A stretch of DNA of 64,000 bases from Niebla homalea. Lineage: Eukaryota; Ascomycota; Lecanoromycetes; Lecanorales; Ramalinaceae. This document shows positions 45,820-56,650 of this stretch, one piece after another. Where the stretch lies: NCBI GenBank assembly GCA_019925105.1, contig JAHGAU010000020.1, positions 828,501-892,500 of the forward strand. Reading direction: 5' to 3'. The notes under the pieces were generated by a model. The model saw only the letters and a list, made by a program, of their open reading frames with translations, had not been told where the DNA came from and made no database searches. Positions within the stretch are counted from its first letter, which is position 1, and every line of letters starts with the position of its first letter. Position numbers and translations under genes: made by a program.

Positions 45820-46210
45820 CAACTCATGAGTTACATTATGAGTTTTCCACTTTGTTCATAAGTTTTTGTTTTTTGTTTTTTGTTTTTTTTAACTTAACGG
45901 TTTTTTTAATTTATTTTGCCCCCTTTAACTTACACCCCTCCCTTTATAATACGCTGCTTCCTAGGGTAAGTTTTAGCTAGAATAACAGGGTCTATAATTA
46001 ATTTTGAAAAACGTTGAGTAGTACGGGCGACAGGGCGGGCTACGGGGATACCCGTCCACCAAGAAAGCTTGGCAGAAAAAGGTCATTAACAATAAAAACC
46101 GTTGTTTTACCGATTTAAACGTTATTATTCAGCGCCGCTCAGAGCGCTCGTGAGTTTTCCTGGATGCTCGTGAGTGACTCAGGAGCGGTCTGAGTGAATA
46201 AATCACCTTT
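45820..46210. repeat. AT-rich block flanked by direct repeats (possible decayed mobile element)
   Basis: Visibly AT-rich sequence with long T runs (45866-45891) between two near-identical 16-mers, CTCTGAGCGCTCGTGA at about 45793 and CTCAGAGCGCTCGTGA at about 46138. A TGAGTTTTCC motif is also shared (about 45840 and 46151). No open frame. The composition contrast fits a small RIP-mutated element, but terminal inverted repeats and target-site duplication were not established. Confidence 0.4.
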
Positions 46211-46297
46211 TTTTTTCTTTTGGCTACTCGATCCGAGCAGCTCAAGAATTTGCTGATGCAGTGGCTGCGGTTTGGGCAATTAGGGTAGTGTACGTTG

Positions 46298-46318
46298 TGT
46301 ATGTATGTATGTATGTAT
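46298..46318. repeat. (GTAT)n microsatellite
   Basis: About five tetranucleotide units, followed within 20 bp by imperfect GT/GTGA repeats to about 46366. Confidence 0.85.
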
Positions 46319-46609
46319 TCGTTCAGTGTAACGTGTGTGTGAGTGTGTGTGTGGGTGTGAGGGTGTGCGGATTAAGGGGTCAAGTAGGTGGAGGGATGGA
46401 GTGGGTTTGAGTGAGCGAGTTAGCTGTGTTTATGCTGGGGGAGAGGGGGAGAGGGAGAGGCGCTTGGGGTAGTGATAGGGTACAGCAGCGGAGAAGGGAT
46501 GAGAGGGCTGATTCTGCACGGCAACGTGCGACATCTGTTTTGGTCTGTGTTGGGTGATGGTTTCTTTTTCCCATCTGGGTGTATAGGGAAGGGGCATCGA
46601 GATCATGTA

Positions 46610-46625
46610 TGTGTGTGTGTGTGTG
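46610..46625. repeat. (GT)n microsatellite
   Basis: Eight GT units; plain simple repeat with no gene context. Confidence 0.85.
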
Positions 46626-47205
46626 ATATCAATGGGATGTATCCACATGTGCTTTTGTGAGAAGCGGTGAGTGAGCGAGCGAGCCAGGACATCACAAAAA
46701 ATGGGATGAACTGTGAGAAGATTTGTGGTGGAATACCGAGCAGTACACTACATGTACCTGTCTGCTCACCAGCGATGCGAAAGCATTGCCCGTGCCTCAC
46801 ACTATGATTACCCTGGGGGGGAGACTATGACACTAGATGCTATGTAAGCGCCTATAGGCTGGAGCAGGATGTCTCATGGTTGAACATGGAGTTCCGCGTG
46901 CTTCAGTACAAGTTGAGGCACAGACAGTGATGGAAGAATTAGGTTATTTGAGAGTTGAGACAGGGGCTCTGACCGTAATATAATCTTAGACCTCTACCCT
47001 TGTATAATGGTAACCCGAGTCGTGCTGCAATCTGATTGCCTTACTTGTCCTTTAGTACTCGCGTGTCTCTCTCATCAGGGATTGAGGCGCTTTGCGAGAC
47101 CGAGACCACGAACACTTTCTCTGCTGTTGAAGATTTTCGCTACATCTTGTCAATTTCAATCACCAACGCCCCGTGAGATTACAACGTTACCTAAACTAGT
47201 CTCAT

Positions 47206-48839
47206 TCATACCTCCTTTGATTTTGAAGATGATGTTTTCCACATCGCCATCGTCCCCTGCAAGCCCTGTGATATCACAGATACAACTGTGCTGCCAATGC
47301 CGACCACAGTCTGCAGTAATCCAGATTGTTGCGTTTCCGTTCCCGCCTTCGCCGAGACCAAATCTTTGAACCCCCTGGCTCGCGGTGGTTCAGCAAGGGA
47401 ATGCACGCTTTCAGCGTCTTCAAATAGCCCCGTCATCATTTTATTGTTGTTCATGAGTGGCAAGACATATCGCGCAATGAGCCACAGGAGCCAGTTGTCG
47501 TAGGTGAATAGCCTGGTTGCCCTGTAAACCCTGTCGTAGAAATTTCGGACTCGCGGTTCCCGTCTTTGCTGATATTGTTCAAAGGCAAGCCGGATCGTGT
47601 TGTCACCGATCTGATGAACCGGCAAATGAGACAGTTGCTTGTGAAGTGCGTTTGCCAACCCAGCTGCAGATTCGATCCCGCAGTTGCCGCCGTGAGCGCC
47701 GACAGGTGTCATCTAACACGGGGAATGAGTAGGAAGACTTATGGCTTAGTTCAAAGGATAGGTTTTACCTTATGTGCAGCGTCTCCTACCAGTACTATCC
47801 GGCCAAAGGACCAGTGTCGTTGAACACCTTCTTCAACACGGCACAGATACGTTCGCTCCCGCTTGGACCAGATATCACCAAAGACAACTCCTTCTTCCTT
47901 ATTCACGGACTGGTCTGCCATTCTTGCCGCTTCTGCCTCGATATCTTGAAGAGTGTAGTGTATTCTGTCTAGAACGTGCGTGGTCTCCTTTTCCTTGATG
48001 CAGATGAAGAACTGTGTGTTGTGAGGTGAAGTGATGACTACTGTACATTTTCCATGTCCCTGGACGTGCGTCGTCACATTCTTTGCGAGACCAGGGATCG
48101 GTGGGGCTACCCCAACCAAGGAGCGATAGGACGAAGTCAGAACTGTGCAGGAAGTGTATCAGTCAGGACGACAATGCAGGGAGACCTGCCTTGATCTGTT
48201 ACCTTGCTTATCAGCGGAGCTGATCAATCCTGGCTGTATCTCGTCTGCTCTCTCCCACATGAGGCGTCTGACTATACTATGAACACCATCACAGCCCACA
48301 ACGATGTGGCCTGAATAAGTACGTCCACTTTCTGAGCAGACCTCGACTCCGTGTGGGTTGTGCTGGATGGTGGCTACTCGTTCGCCTGTGATCACCCTCT
48401 CATCTCCTCCAAGCTTCTCGAGGAGGATCCGGATCAGGATGTGTCGCTCGGTGGCACGCATGTCGTATCCGAATCTTGATGTCACACATCAAAGGTCAGT
48501 TGCCTTTCATTCGCTCCGCATCAGGAGAACCAACGTCTTGGGATCTATGCTTCCTACTCGACGGCTGGTCAGAGCACTCCCGTCTGGGAGTCGCACGTAA
48601 TTCCCAGCCAAGGGGTCAGTCTGGTTGGTGAGATCATCCCAACAGCCAATCTGATCCAGGATACGGGCCGCATTTGGCCAACATCCGTAGATGAAGCCAA
48701 CACGGCGATCGATTTTCTGCTGCGCTTCTAAAATGATGAAGTCGATGCCGATGCGTTTGAAGACGTTTGCTAGCGTCAGACCTGTGATGCCGGCCCCAAC
48801 GATGATGGCCTTGAATTTCTCGGGGGTGTGCGTCTCCAT
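47206..48839 (-). CDS. FAD-dependent monooxygenase, PaxM/salicylate-hydroxylase-like
   Basis: Four exons: 48839-48535, 48474-48203, 48142-47769, 47712-47206; 485 residues. The dinucleotide-binding GxGxxG is in AIIVGAGITGLTLANVF; the middle DG motif is IVVGCDGVHSIVRRLMW; the FAD-ribityl motif is VLVGDAAHK followed, after the third intron, by MTPVGAHGGNCGIESAAGLA. The C-terminus has a hydrophobic stretch (NWLLWLIARYVLPLM) seen in the membrane-associated PaxM group, which epoxidises prenyl chains in indole-diterpene and meroterpenoid pathways. No prenyltransferase or cyclase is nearby, so a pathway cannot be inferred. Intron 1 uses a less usual GTTGGT donor but restores DPKTFGYDMRATERHIL exactly. 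Confidence 0.87.
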
Positions 48840-50603
48840 TGTCTCTTATGATTTTTTTTCCAAATTAGTATCTCGTGCGGGTATGGAGGCTGCAATGCAA
48901 AGGAAGTTGTTCAATGAGCCCGAGGGTCAGTTACAAAAATCCCCACCGACAGCACATCTGGGGAATCTCTCCAGTAATCCTTATCACCATAAAAGCCTTC
49001 AAAAAAACCCAGAAAAAATTACTGAGAGCCTTGAGTATTTGAAGACTCTTGCTCCCGAGATTTATAGGATTTTGACAAAATCTGAGGCTGTTTTAAGGTA
49101 ATAGTTTGAGTGAAGTACAGCCGCAGAAACCTTTGCAATCAGTGGGGACTTTTGTCACCGACCCTCGGCCGTCCATGTTCCAAGATAACAGTTTTTTGAG
49201 TGCTCAAAGCTGCATGCTTCGCCAGCCGCGGCAAGATTGAAGATTGGTGGAGGACATTGTATGACGCCGAGATCGATGCATGATGACGAGCAAGGTGCAA
49301 CCATGTTGGACGATCTAGGAACTCTGCGAGAACCCTGCATGTATTATATATGCGGCAGATCTCGGTAGGCTCATACCTACTTGGGAGTACATCCGTAACT
49401 CAAAAGCACAGAGCATGGGGCCGGGGTAGGCCGAGTAATCTTATTGGAGATATGTTCTCCAAAGACCACCTGTTTTGATGTCATCCGGCCCACCTGCGAG
49501 GTCCGAAGAATCCTAAAGTATGCTTTTGATAAGAGTAGGTTTGGCGTCCGAAGAACCCTTGACTAAAGAAAGACGTGGCCTAGTGTCCTCTCTCCCACAT
49601 GGCATGCATTGTAAGGGACGGATCGTTAGCAGTAGCCTCACCATCTTTTGAGACATTTGATGTATGACCACGTCTGGAATTTGGACAGATCTGGTGCGGC
49701 AGTACGTCCAAGCATCATGCACGACCTGCAGACTCGCAACCTGAGGGAGAGGGACGTTACCGAGTCTCTCCTGCATGATAAACTTTCATTCCAAATAATC
49801 TTGCTTTCTGTTCAAGTGGTCTTATCTCGTGATACTTTTACTTAATTTAAGGAAAGGGGTTGCAGAATAGTCGGAAGCTAGTCTGAGATCATCCGCCCTT
49901 GGTCCCCGAAGCCCCGGTAGGCTAGCGTCCGAATATGTAAGCCTACCTTACCGTTAGGGCCCTTTTGTAAGGGCTGAGAACTGAAGACTAGTCGGAAGCC
50001 GGAAGCGAGAATGTCAGGCTTGACTTACTTGGATACTTAATCGAACGAATGAATGTCAACAATAAGACACGGCTGTTGGCAGCCTTCTGATCATTCGGAC
50101 TGCCTAGCAAGCACATCGTGGATTCGTCAAAAAGAAGGAGAGATTGCGGATTCGTTCCTTGCACATGCTGTGGCGTATTTATCTTCCAGGTGTTCCCTCT
50201 CCTCTAGTACTTTATTGATACCATTATGTGTCGCGAATCTGCTGAACATGCTCTGATCAGGGTCGCTATCCTGCTTCCTGAGAATGAGGAGAAAGCGTCA
50301 GAGACAAGCGGCTGCGGCGGGCTATGGAGGGCAATCTGGGGCAGAAGCCGCGGGGAAGCGTAACGCGGGGGGGGGGGCAAAATCGGGCAGCCAAGCCGCC
50401 ACTGCCAACTTCTTGAATTCGGAAGGCCGAGGCACGACATCCCGATTCCTCCAACCAGTACAACATTCATCAGCCGAGGGAGCCCTTGCCATTGGCTTGC
50501 GCGACATGCTTGCGGCGAACTGATATACCAGCTACGACCTCGATGGTAGCTTGAGAAGCCCGCCAACGTTTACAACGCCCCACTCCGATATCCTCCAATC
50601 GTC
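48840..50603. other. Gene-free interval, divergent promoters
   Basis: 1.76 kb between the monooxygenase (minus) and the channel (plus). Contains a small stem (GTAAGCCTACCTTAC near 49938) and two copies of TAGTCGGAAG (about 49868 and 49989). No gene supported. Confidence 0.5.
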
Positions 50604-52731
50604 ATGGTCCGCTGGAAGAAGCTTTTGGGCCTCGACGGTCAGGACAAGCACAATAATATCCGTGATGAAGTCCGCCATCGTATGTCCACGTACAACATGC
50701 CCTCATCAAGCCCGCCATTGTGTTCCAATTGAACCCACCGAGAGACCAACAACCCCCACTGACCATGCGCTCCCAGTCCTTCCCACCTCCAACAATGACC
50801 TCATCCCCTCCGCCCTCCCCCCGGCCGCCGTCACCAAAATCGCCCTCCGGCTGAAATACCAGATCGAGCAGGTCATCCCCTGCGAGCTCGAAGAAGCCTC
50901 CATCACAAAAGCCCACTCCCCCATCATCACACCAGCCGTCATCGCGACCGCAAAATCGGCGGGAGGCAAAGACCACGCCGCATGCATCGTCTACTGCCTG
51001 TTGGTCTGCTACCGCTGGTTCAAGCGGCAAGCCACCTTGGAGCTGTGGGATGCCGACTTACACAATGTGCGAGCTGTGGCGTGTGAGATACTCGCCAAGC
51101 AAATCATCGAGGCCGAGGAAGATCAAGCCTGGTTGCTGCAAAACCTCTTACTCCAACGGTTCAGCATCCTTATCGATGGTGAAGCCACCGAACCCGCCAA
51201 CGCGGTCGAACGGGCCGTGGATCTGCATGCCCTCCGCGTGATCGGGAGCAGCGGATATCAGAAATGCATCCAATACTTGTGGAGGGGATGGTTGGTCCAG
51301 GATGATCAGTACCCGAGCAATTTCATTCCCTGGACGAATAAGGCCAACACCACCTACTGGGACCATTTCGATCCGGATCGCATGCGGGCCCCGCAGTATC
51401 AGAATGCGGTGCAGATCTTCATGTCATTACTCTACTTGGCCTTGTACACAGGGGCGATCAATACCATTAACTATACGGGGGATTTGGATGTGGTGGAGGG
51501 GATCCTTTATCTGATGACCGCGGGGTTTGTCTTCGATGAGGCGGCCAAGTTCTGGAAGATCGGGTGGTTTTATTTGGGATTTTGGAATGTGTTCAACGTG
51601 TGTTTGTACTCGTTGCTGACAGTCAGTTTCGTGTTGAGGATGATTGCGCTGGGGCATCCGCTGGATGATGGGGATGGGCGAAGGGGTCATTTCAACGAAT
51701 TGAGTTACAACTTCCTCGCCTTTTCCGCGCCCATGTTCTGGATGCGACTGCTACTGTACCTGGACAATATCCGGTTCTTCGGGGCGATGCTGGTGGTATT
51801 GAAAGTGATGATGAAGGAGAGCTTGATCTTCTTTGCCCTCTTGATCATCATTTGTGTGGGCTTCTTGCAGGCGTTTATCGGGATGGATCAGATTGACGAT
51901 AATGCCAAAGTCACGACTTTCATTATTCAAGCCATGGCAAACAGCGTCATGCAGAGTCCCGACTTTGACGGTTTTGAGAAGTTCGCACCGCCATTTGGCA
52001 TCATATTATACTACATCTTTACCTTTGTTGTGATGGTCGGTATGTTATCCCTTTGTCTTTCTTCACGCACTTCCCTTCGTTTTCCATCATCTATTCATCT
52101 TCTCCTTAAATCCTCATTCTTTCTCAAGTCAGCCAGGGAGCTCACACTAATGACAATCACAGTCCTCCTCAACATTCTGATCGCCCTCTACAACTCCGCC
52201 TACGAGGACATCACCGACAACGCCATCGACGAGTACATGGCCCTCTTCTCCCAGAAAACCCTCCAGTTCGTGCGTGCCCCGGATGAGAACGTCTTCATCG
52301 CCCCCTTCAACCTGATCGAGCTCTTCGGGCTGATCCTGCCCCTGGAATGGTGGCTCCCCACCCCGCGCTACGAGCGTTTGAACAATTGGGTAATGGGTGT
52401 CATTTATTCTCCGCTGTTGCTGATTACAAGTTGGCTGGAGACGAAGCAGGCTTGGGTGGTGAGACGCAATAGGAAGAGGGGAGAGGAAGATGAAGATACG
52501 GTGGAGGAGTGGGAGCAATTTGGGGAGGAGTGTGATTGGGAGGGGGATGGATGGGCCAAGAGGGTGGAGGAGGGGAAGCCGAATGTGGAGACTGAGGTCG
52601 TGGTGGTGGAGGGGGAGAAGACGAGACGGGAGGTCGAGGGGCTGAGGGAGGAGGTCAGGAGGTTGGTGGAGGTGATGGAGGGGTTGACGAAGGAACGAGC
52701 GAAGGGAGAGGCCGAGGGAGCGGCTGGTTGA
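50604..52731 (+). CDS. YVC1: TRP-type vacuolar cation channel (Yvc1-like)
   Basis: Three exons: 50604-50679, 50777-52039, 52163-52731; 635 residues. Exon 1 (MVRWKKLLGLDGQDKHNNIR) joins LLPTSNNDLIPSALPP, then the conserved cytosolic N-terminal helices (AIVYCLLVCYRWFKR-like, IVYCLLVCYRWFKRQATLEL). At least six hydrophobic segments follow (QIFMSLLYLALYTGAIN; GWFYLGFWNVFNVCLYSLLT; SAPMFWMRLLLYLDNIRFFG; ESLIFFALLIIICVGFLQAF; FGIILYYIFTFVVMV), then LLNILIALYNSAYEDI after the last splice. The C-terminal tail is acidic and coiled. Yvc1 releases calcium from the vacuole in response to stretch and oxidants. The 123-nt second intron is a multiple of three and lacks stops, so retention would keep frame; splicing is favoured by the branch site and family continuity. 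Confidence 0.92.
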
Positions 52732-53214
52732 TGAGTATTGACGTTCAATGGATGGCATGCTGGACCTTTGCATGTCTGAAGGTTCTGATTGGCTGCTGCG
52801 GGAAATGCGGTGGCCAATTGTTCGCCCTGATAGGGGAGACATGAGATGTGTAGAGGGATATATAGGGACGGATCGTATCAATGGCTTGGCAGATGTCTTG
52901 ATGATTTATAGCGCATGGGTGATTTGTGAGACGATGTACGTTAGCATACCATAACGTGCACGACACGAAGGAAAATCTTGGATCGGTGAGTTGAGATCTC
53001 ACTGAAGGTACCTTATTTCTCCCAACGTCTAGAGTTTCTCATTCGTCTGGATGTCATGACTCGTCACGCTTCCCCGGTTGCTGTCCTCTTGGCTCAGCAT
53101 ACGGTGCCATACTGGTCAGACTCACGGCAGAGGCATCCACTATCCACATCCTCTTCCCATGCTCGCTCTTGAGGTATGCCCTCGCTCACATGCCTCTCCT
53201 TTCTTTTTTGATTT
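52732..53214. other. Intergenic, convergent ends
   Basis: Between the channel and eIF2-alpha, which converge here. No feature seen beyond 3' flanks. Confidence 0.6.
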
Positions 53215-54407
53215 TCAGATGTCCCCCGCCACCCCTGCCTCATCGCTTGCACTCGCACTCTCATCCCCACTGACCTCCATATTCTCCCTCTCCCGCTTCT
53301 CCATCAGCGCCGCCAACTCGGCATCATCACTCTCGGTCACCGCTTTCGGCGCCATCTTGACGACGCAGCCGCCCCCTTGCGCCTTGATCTTCCTGTCCAC
53401 CTCCTGGATGGCCCGCTCCAGCGTCTGGATGCCCGTGCTCTTCTCCAGACACTGGCTCGTCAGCACATACAGCGGCGGCGACACCAGCTTGACCTTCACC
53501 ACCGTCTCGGCCGTGTTCAACCCCTCGGCCGCCCGCAGCGCCGCCTTGACCGCATCGATCCCCTCGTAGTTGAAGCACGTCACCTCCACATCGGCGCGCA
53601 CCTTGGTCGGCTGCGGCGTCAGGCGGCGGCCGATGTAGCCCCGCAGCTCCTCCTGCACGGCCGCGCTGGGGAACTCCACGCTCTCCCACACCTCGGGCTG
53701 CGTGATGCTCAGCTTGAAGGCGTCGACGGCGTGGCCGTACTTCTTGTTCAGCGGCCAGCCGATGCTGCTGTAGAGGGTCTCCATGGGGGTGCGCGTCTTC
53801 TCGGCCACGTGCCGCATGATGGAGGCCACCATCTTGCCCTTGTTGAAGCGTTCTTCGCACTTCAGGATGTCTTCGGGTGAGACCCGCCGTTTGGAGAGGT
53901 CGATGTAGCCTATGGTGTGGGAGGCGCAGAAGGCGCGAGGTTTCAGCATTCTTTGGCTCAGATGGCGAGAAAGGAGGGGGGAAAGAAGGTCATAGTGTAT
54001 ACGTACCTTTCTCTTTATCGACACGCAAGACGACGACGACCTCGTTGCGCCCCACCCGGATGAGCTTCTGTATCGATCGGATACGCCGCCGTGAGAGTTC
54101 GGAGAGGAGGATCATGCCGTCGATGCCGTCATATTCCAGTAGTTTCACGTAGGCGCCCATTTCAGCGATCTGATGGGAGGTGAGTCAAGGGGTGTGACAA
54201 GTCTCAGCGAACGCGGAGCGTTGAAGGAAGGAGGGGGAGGTCTTTACTTGTTTGACCTATGCGAGGGTAGGTCAGTAGGAGCTTCGTCCAAAGAGCTGTG
54301 GGATTTAGAGGCAGGGGAAAGGGGGGTGGGGGGCGTACATTGACCATGACAAAAGAGTCAATCTCGGGATACTTTTCCTCGTAGAAGCGACAATTCGTTA
54401 AAGACAT
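53215..54407 (-). CDS. SUI2: Translation initiation factor eIF2 subunit alpha
   Basis: Four exons: 54407-54339, 54256-54248, 54169-54007, 53909-53215; 311 residues. Exon 1 gives [20 protein letters not shown], exon 2 is only nine nucleotides (Val-Lys-Gln), exon 3 holds [20 protein letters not shown] and the phosphorylation site [16 protein letters not shown] (Ser51 equivalent), exon 4 starts [20 protein letters not shown] and ends in an acidic tail. eIF2-alpha is part of the GTP/Met-tRNA ternary complex in the cytosol, and Ser51 phosphorylation by Gcn2 slows initiation. The 9-nt exon is required: without it the conserved [13 protein letters not shown] segment cannot be built. A macrodomain gene is divergent, 526 bp away. 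Confidence 0.96.
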
Positions 54408-54933
54408 GGTGAGAATGTGGTGTGGTGTCAATGGGGGCCCGCAGGCGATGAAGGATAAGATTGGTCTGAATGTAGAGGAAGCTTTTCAGTAAGTAGAGTT
54501 CCTGCTGTTGTTATTCCGTTCAAAGCAGTGCCGTCCAGCATGTATTCTGAAAGTATGACAATTTTTATACAGCGATTTTCGATGCGGGGCGGCGGACCCT
54601 CCGCAAATTGCTTGGCAAGGCTGAGAGCTAGCTTAGCGCTAGGGTCGACAGGCATGTTCCATCTCTGATTGGTTTAGATGAAGGATCTCTAGCCTGACGC
54701 CCCTTGAGTCCTGAGTCTCAGGCTGCCTAGAGAGCTTCACGCGTTGTCGCCTATGAAGCCTATCGCTTAATTCGCGCATACGTTGAATCCAGATCTCTTA
54801 TCACTCATGACATGACGATACGTACGCACTGACAATCATCATACGAATTGCACGCGCAACGGCTGCCACCATACGTTCCACTCTTCGATACTGTACGACC
54901 AGAAACGCTCGTCTCCTCCACCGCCCCTCCAAG
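54408..54933. promoter_or_regulatory. Divergent promoter region of eIF2-alpha and the macrodomain gene
   Basis: 526 bp between the two ATGs. A 75-codon minus frame here (54428-54655) lacks a motif and overlaps the presumed leader. Sites not identified. Confidence 0.45.
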
Positions 54934-56091
54934 ATGGCTCCTCCCGTGCAGGTCTCCTCTATTCCTACTATATCAGATCTCTACACCTCGGGCGAGCTTT
55001 CACCCTCATCGTCTCCGGACTCCAGCCTCCAACCTGCCACAAGCTTGAACTCCAAAATATCCTTCTTCAAGGGTTCCATCACAACGCTCGCGACAACCTG
55101 CATAGTCAACGCGGCCAACGAATCGCTTCTCGGGGGCGGTGGTGTGGTGAGTTCTGCCGTCAAGATCCAGTGACAAACACCATCCGTTTGTTCCGCGGCT
55201 CTCGTAATGACAACCTGCTGACTCGTGCGTGTTTGTTGCGTGACGTTCCAGGACGGGGCCATCCACTCGGCCGCCGGCCCCGCCCTCCTCCGCGAATGCC
55301 GCCAACTCCACGGCTGCCGCACCGGCTCCGCCAAGATCACCAAGGCCCACGCCCTCCCTTCCACCCACATCATCCACGCCGTCGGCCCCGTCTACTCCCG
55401 CGCCCGCAACCAGCGCCCCGGCCTCGAAGCCGAGCTGCTGCGCGGCTGCTACAAGACCAGCATGGACCTCGCCGGCCAGAAGGGCGGGAGTATCGCGTTC
55501 AGCTGTTTGAGCACGGGGATATATGGGTACCCCAGTGGGGAGGCGGCCGAGATTGCCTGTCGGGAGGTGAGGAGGTGGCTTGAGGATCAAGAGGACGACG
55601 ATGAGGATTCGGAGGGGGAGGGCAAGGTGGAGAGGGTGGTGTTTTGTCTGTTTGAGGGAAAGGATGTTCGGGCGTACATGGAGTGGTTGCCTAAGATCTT
55701 TCCCCCTGAGGAGGGGGAGGTGCCGCCGCCGGCCCCCGAATCGACCGCGGCTGCAGAAACGAAGCCGGCTCCAGAAGAGGTCGAGGGGTCTGGGGTGCTT
55801 GTACAGGAGACCGAGGCCACCGAACCGGCGACCAAGAAAGCCAAGACGGATTCGCAAGACACGGCCAAGGATGATTGGGAACCCGTCGAAAAGCCAAATA
55901 CCACCGACGCGTTCCTGGAGAAATCCACCGAGATGAGCGAGGGCGAGAAAGTGGAGGAAGAGGAACTGGCCGCCGATGATGGCGAGAAGATCGAGAAACC
56001 TAAAGAGGAGCCAATTGCGAAGACGACGGCGGGGTACGAGATGGTGGAGGATAGCAAGGAATTGGATAACAAGCTCGGGAAGGATTGGTAA
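54934..56091 (+). CDS. Macrodomain (MacroD-type) ADP-ribose-binding protein with acidic tail
   Basis: Two exons: 54934-55146 and 55252-56091; 350 residues. The macrodomain spans about residues 40-215: ITTLATTCIVNAANESLLGG, then across the splice GGV-DGAIHSAAGPALLREC, then GSAKITKAHALPSTHIIHAV and IAFSCLSTGIYGYPSGEAAE. The NAAN and GGGGVDGAIH segments line the ADP-ribose pocket in MacroD1/2-like hydrolases that remove mono-ADP-ribose from proteins or act on O-acetyl-ADP-ribose. The last ~130 residues are Glu/Pro/Lys-rich and disordered, with a possible nuclear signal (TKKAKTD). The strong match around the intron fixes exon borders. Cell location is inferred. Confidence 0.93.
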
Positions 56092-56650
56092 ATGTGGAGT
56101 ATTGCATTTTCTCGAATAAGGCGTCATGACACTATGATACAGAGGAGTTCAAGCGACGGCGCATGGTTCGGTGAACTACACTTCGAAAAACTTCTCTGGT
56201 GAAATCAGGCGAAGTTAACCTCACTTCCCTGTCTTGCCTTTCATTGTTCAAGTAATCATCACGCGTTGCATTTGCGTCCTCACACCGTTGAACTCCTGCC
56301 ACATTACTGTCTTATCCTCCATCACACCCGCGTTGAAATTGAAACAACTCAAAATTCGATGAAGTAAGGTAATGCGCACCCTACATCTGTTTTTGAATGC
56401 GTGATGAATTGGGCGTTGGAGAACCGGCCAAAAGATGGGTCTGGACACGCGGTTGGCTATCTTCCAGCTTTCACTCTCTGACGAATTCTCTGAGAAGGCA
56501 ATTGAGGAGTCAAAGGCTGAGACATCTGTCTGCTCAGAGCTGGACACACACGCGGGAGGCGAAACAAACGGGTCTGCAAATGATTCATTCAGCTCACTGG
56601 TCTAATCTAACCCTGGCCATCTAACCTGGTCGCTACACATCACTACCTAC
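56092..56650. other. Intergenic, convergent ends
   Basis: 559 bp between the macrodomain gene and the three-domain fusion. Nothing supported. Confidence 0.6.

Larger units (their letters stand above)
44302..47205. other. Repeat-rich, gene-free interval
   Basis: 2.9 kb without a supportable gene, dominated by microsatellites, a 19-bp tandem array, C-rich runs (45430-45500) and an AT-rich block; these are listed separately. It separates URA5 from the flavin monooxygenase. Confidence 0.75.

Noticed and set aside
53327..53880. Long antisense ORFs over eIF2-alpha exon 4
   Set aside because: Shadow frames caused by strong GC3 bias of the real coding strand.
54428..54655. 75-codon minus-strand ORF just upstream of eIF2-alpha
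   Set aside because: Lies in the presumed leader/promoter; no motif, and the eIF2-alpha start is fixed by conserved sequence.
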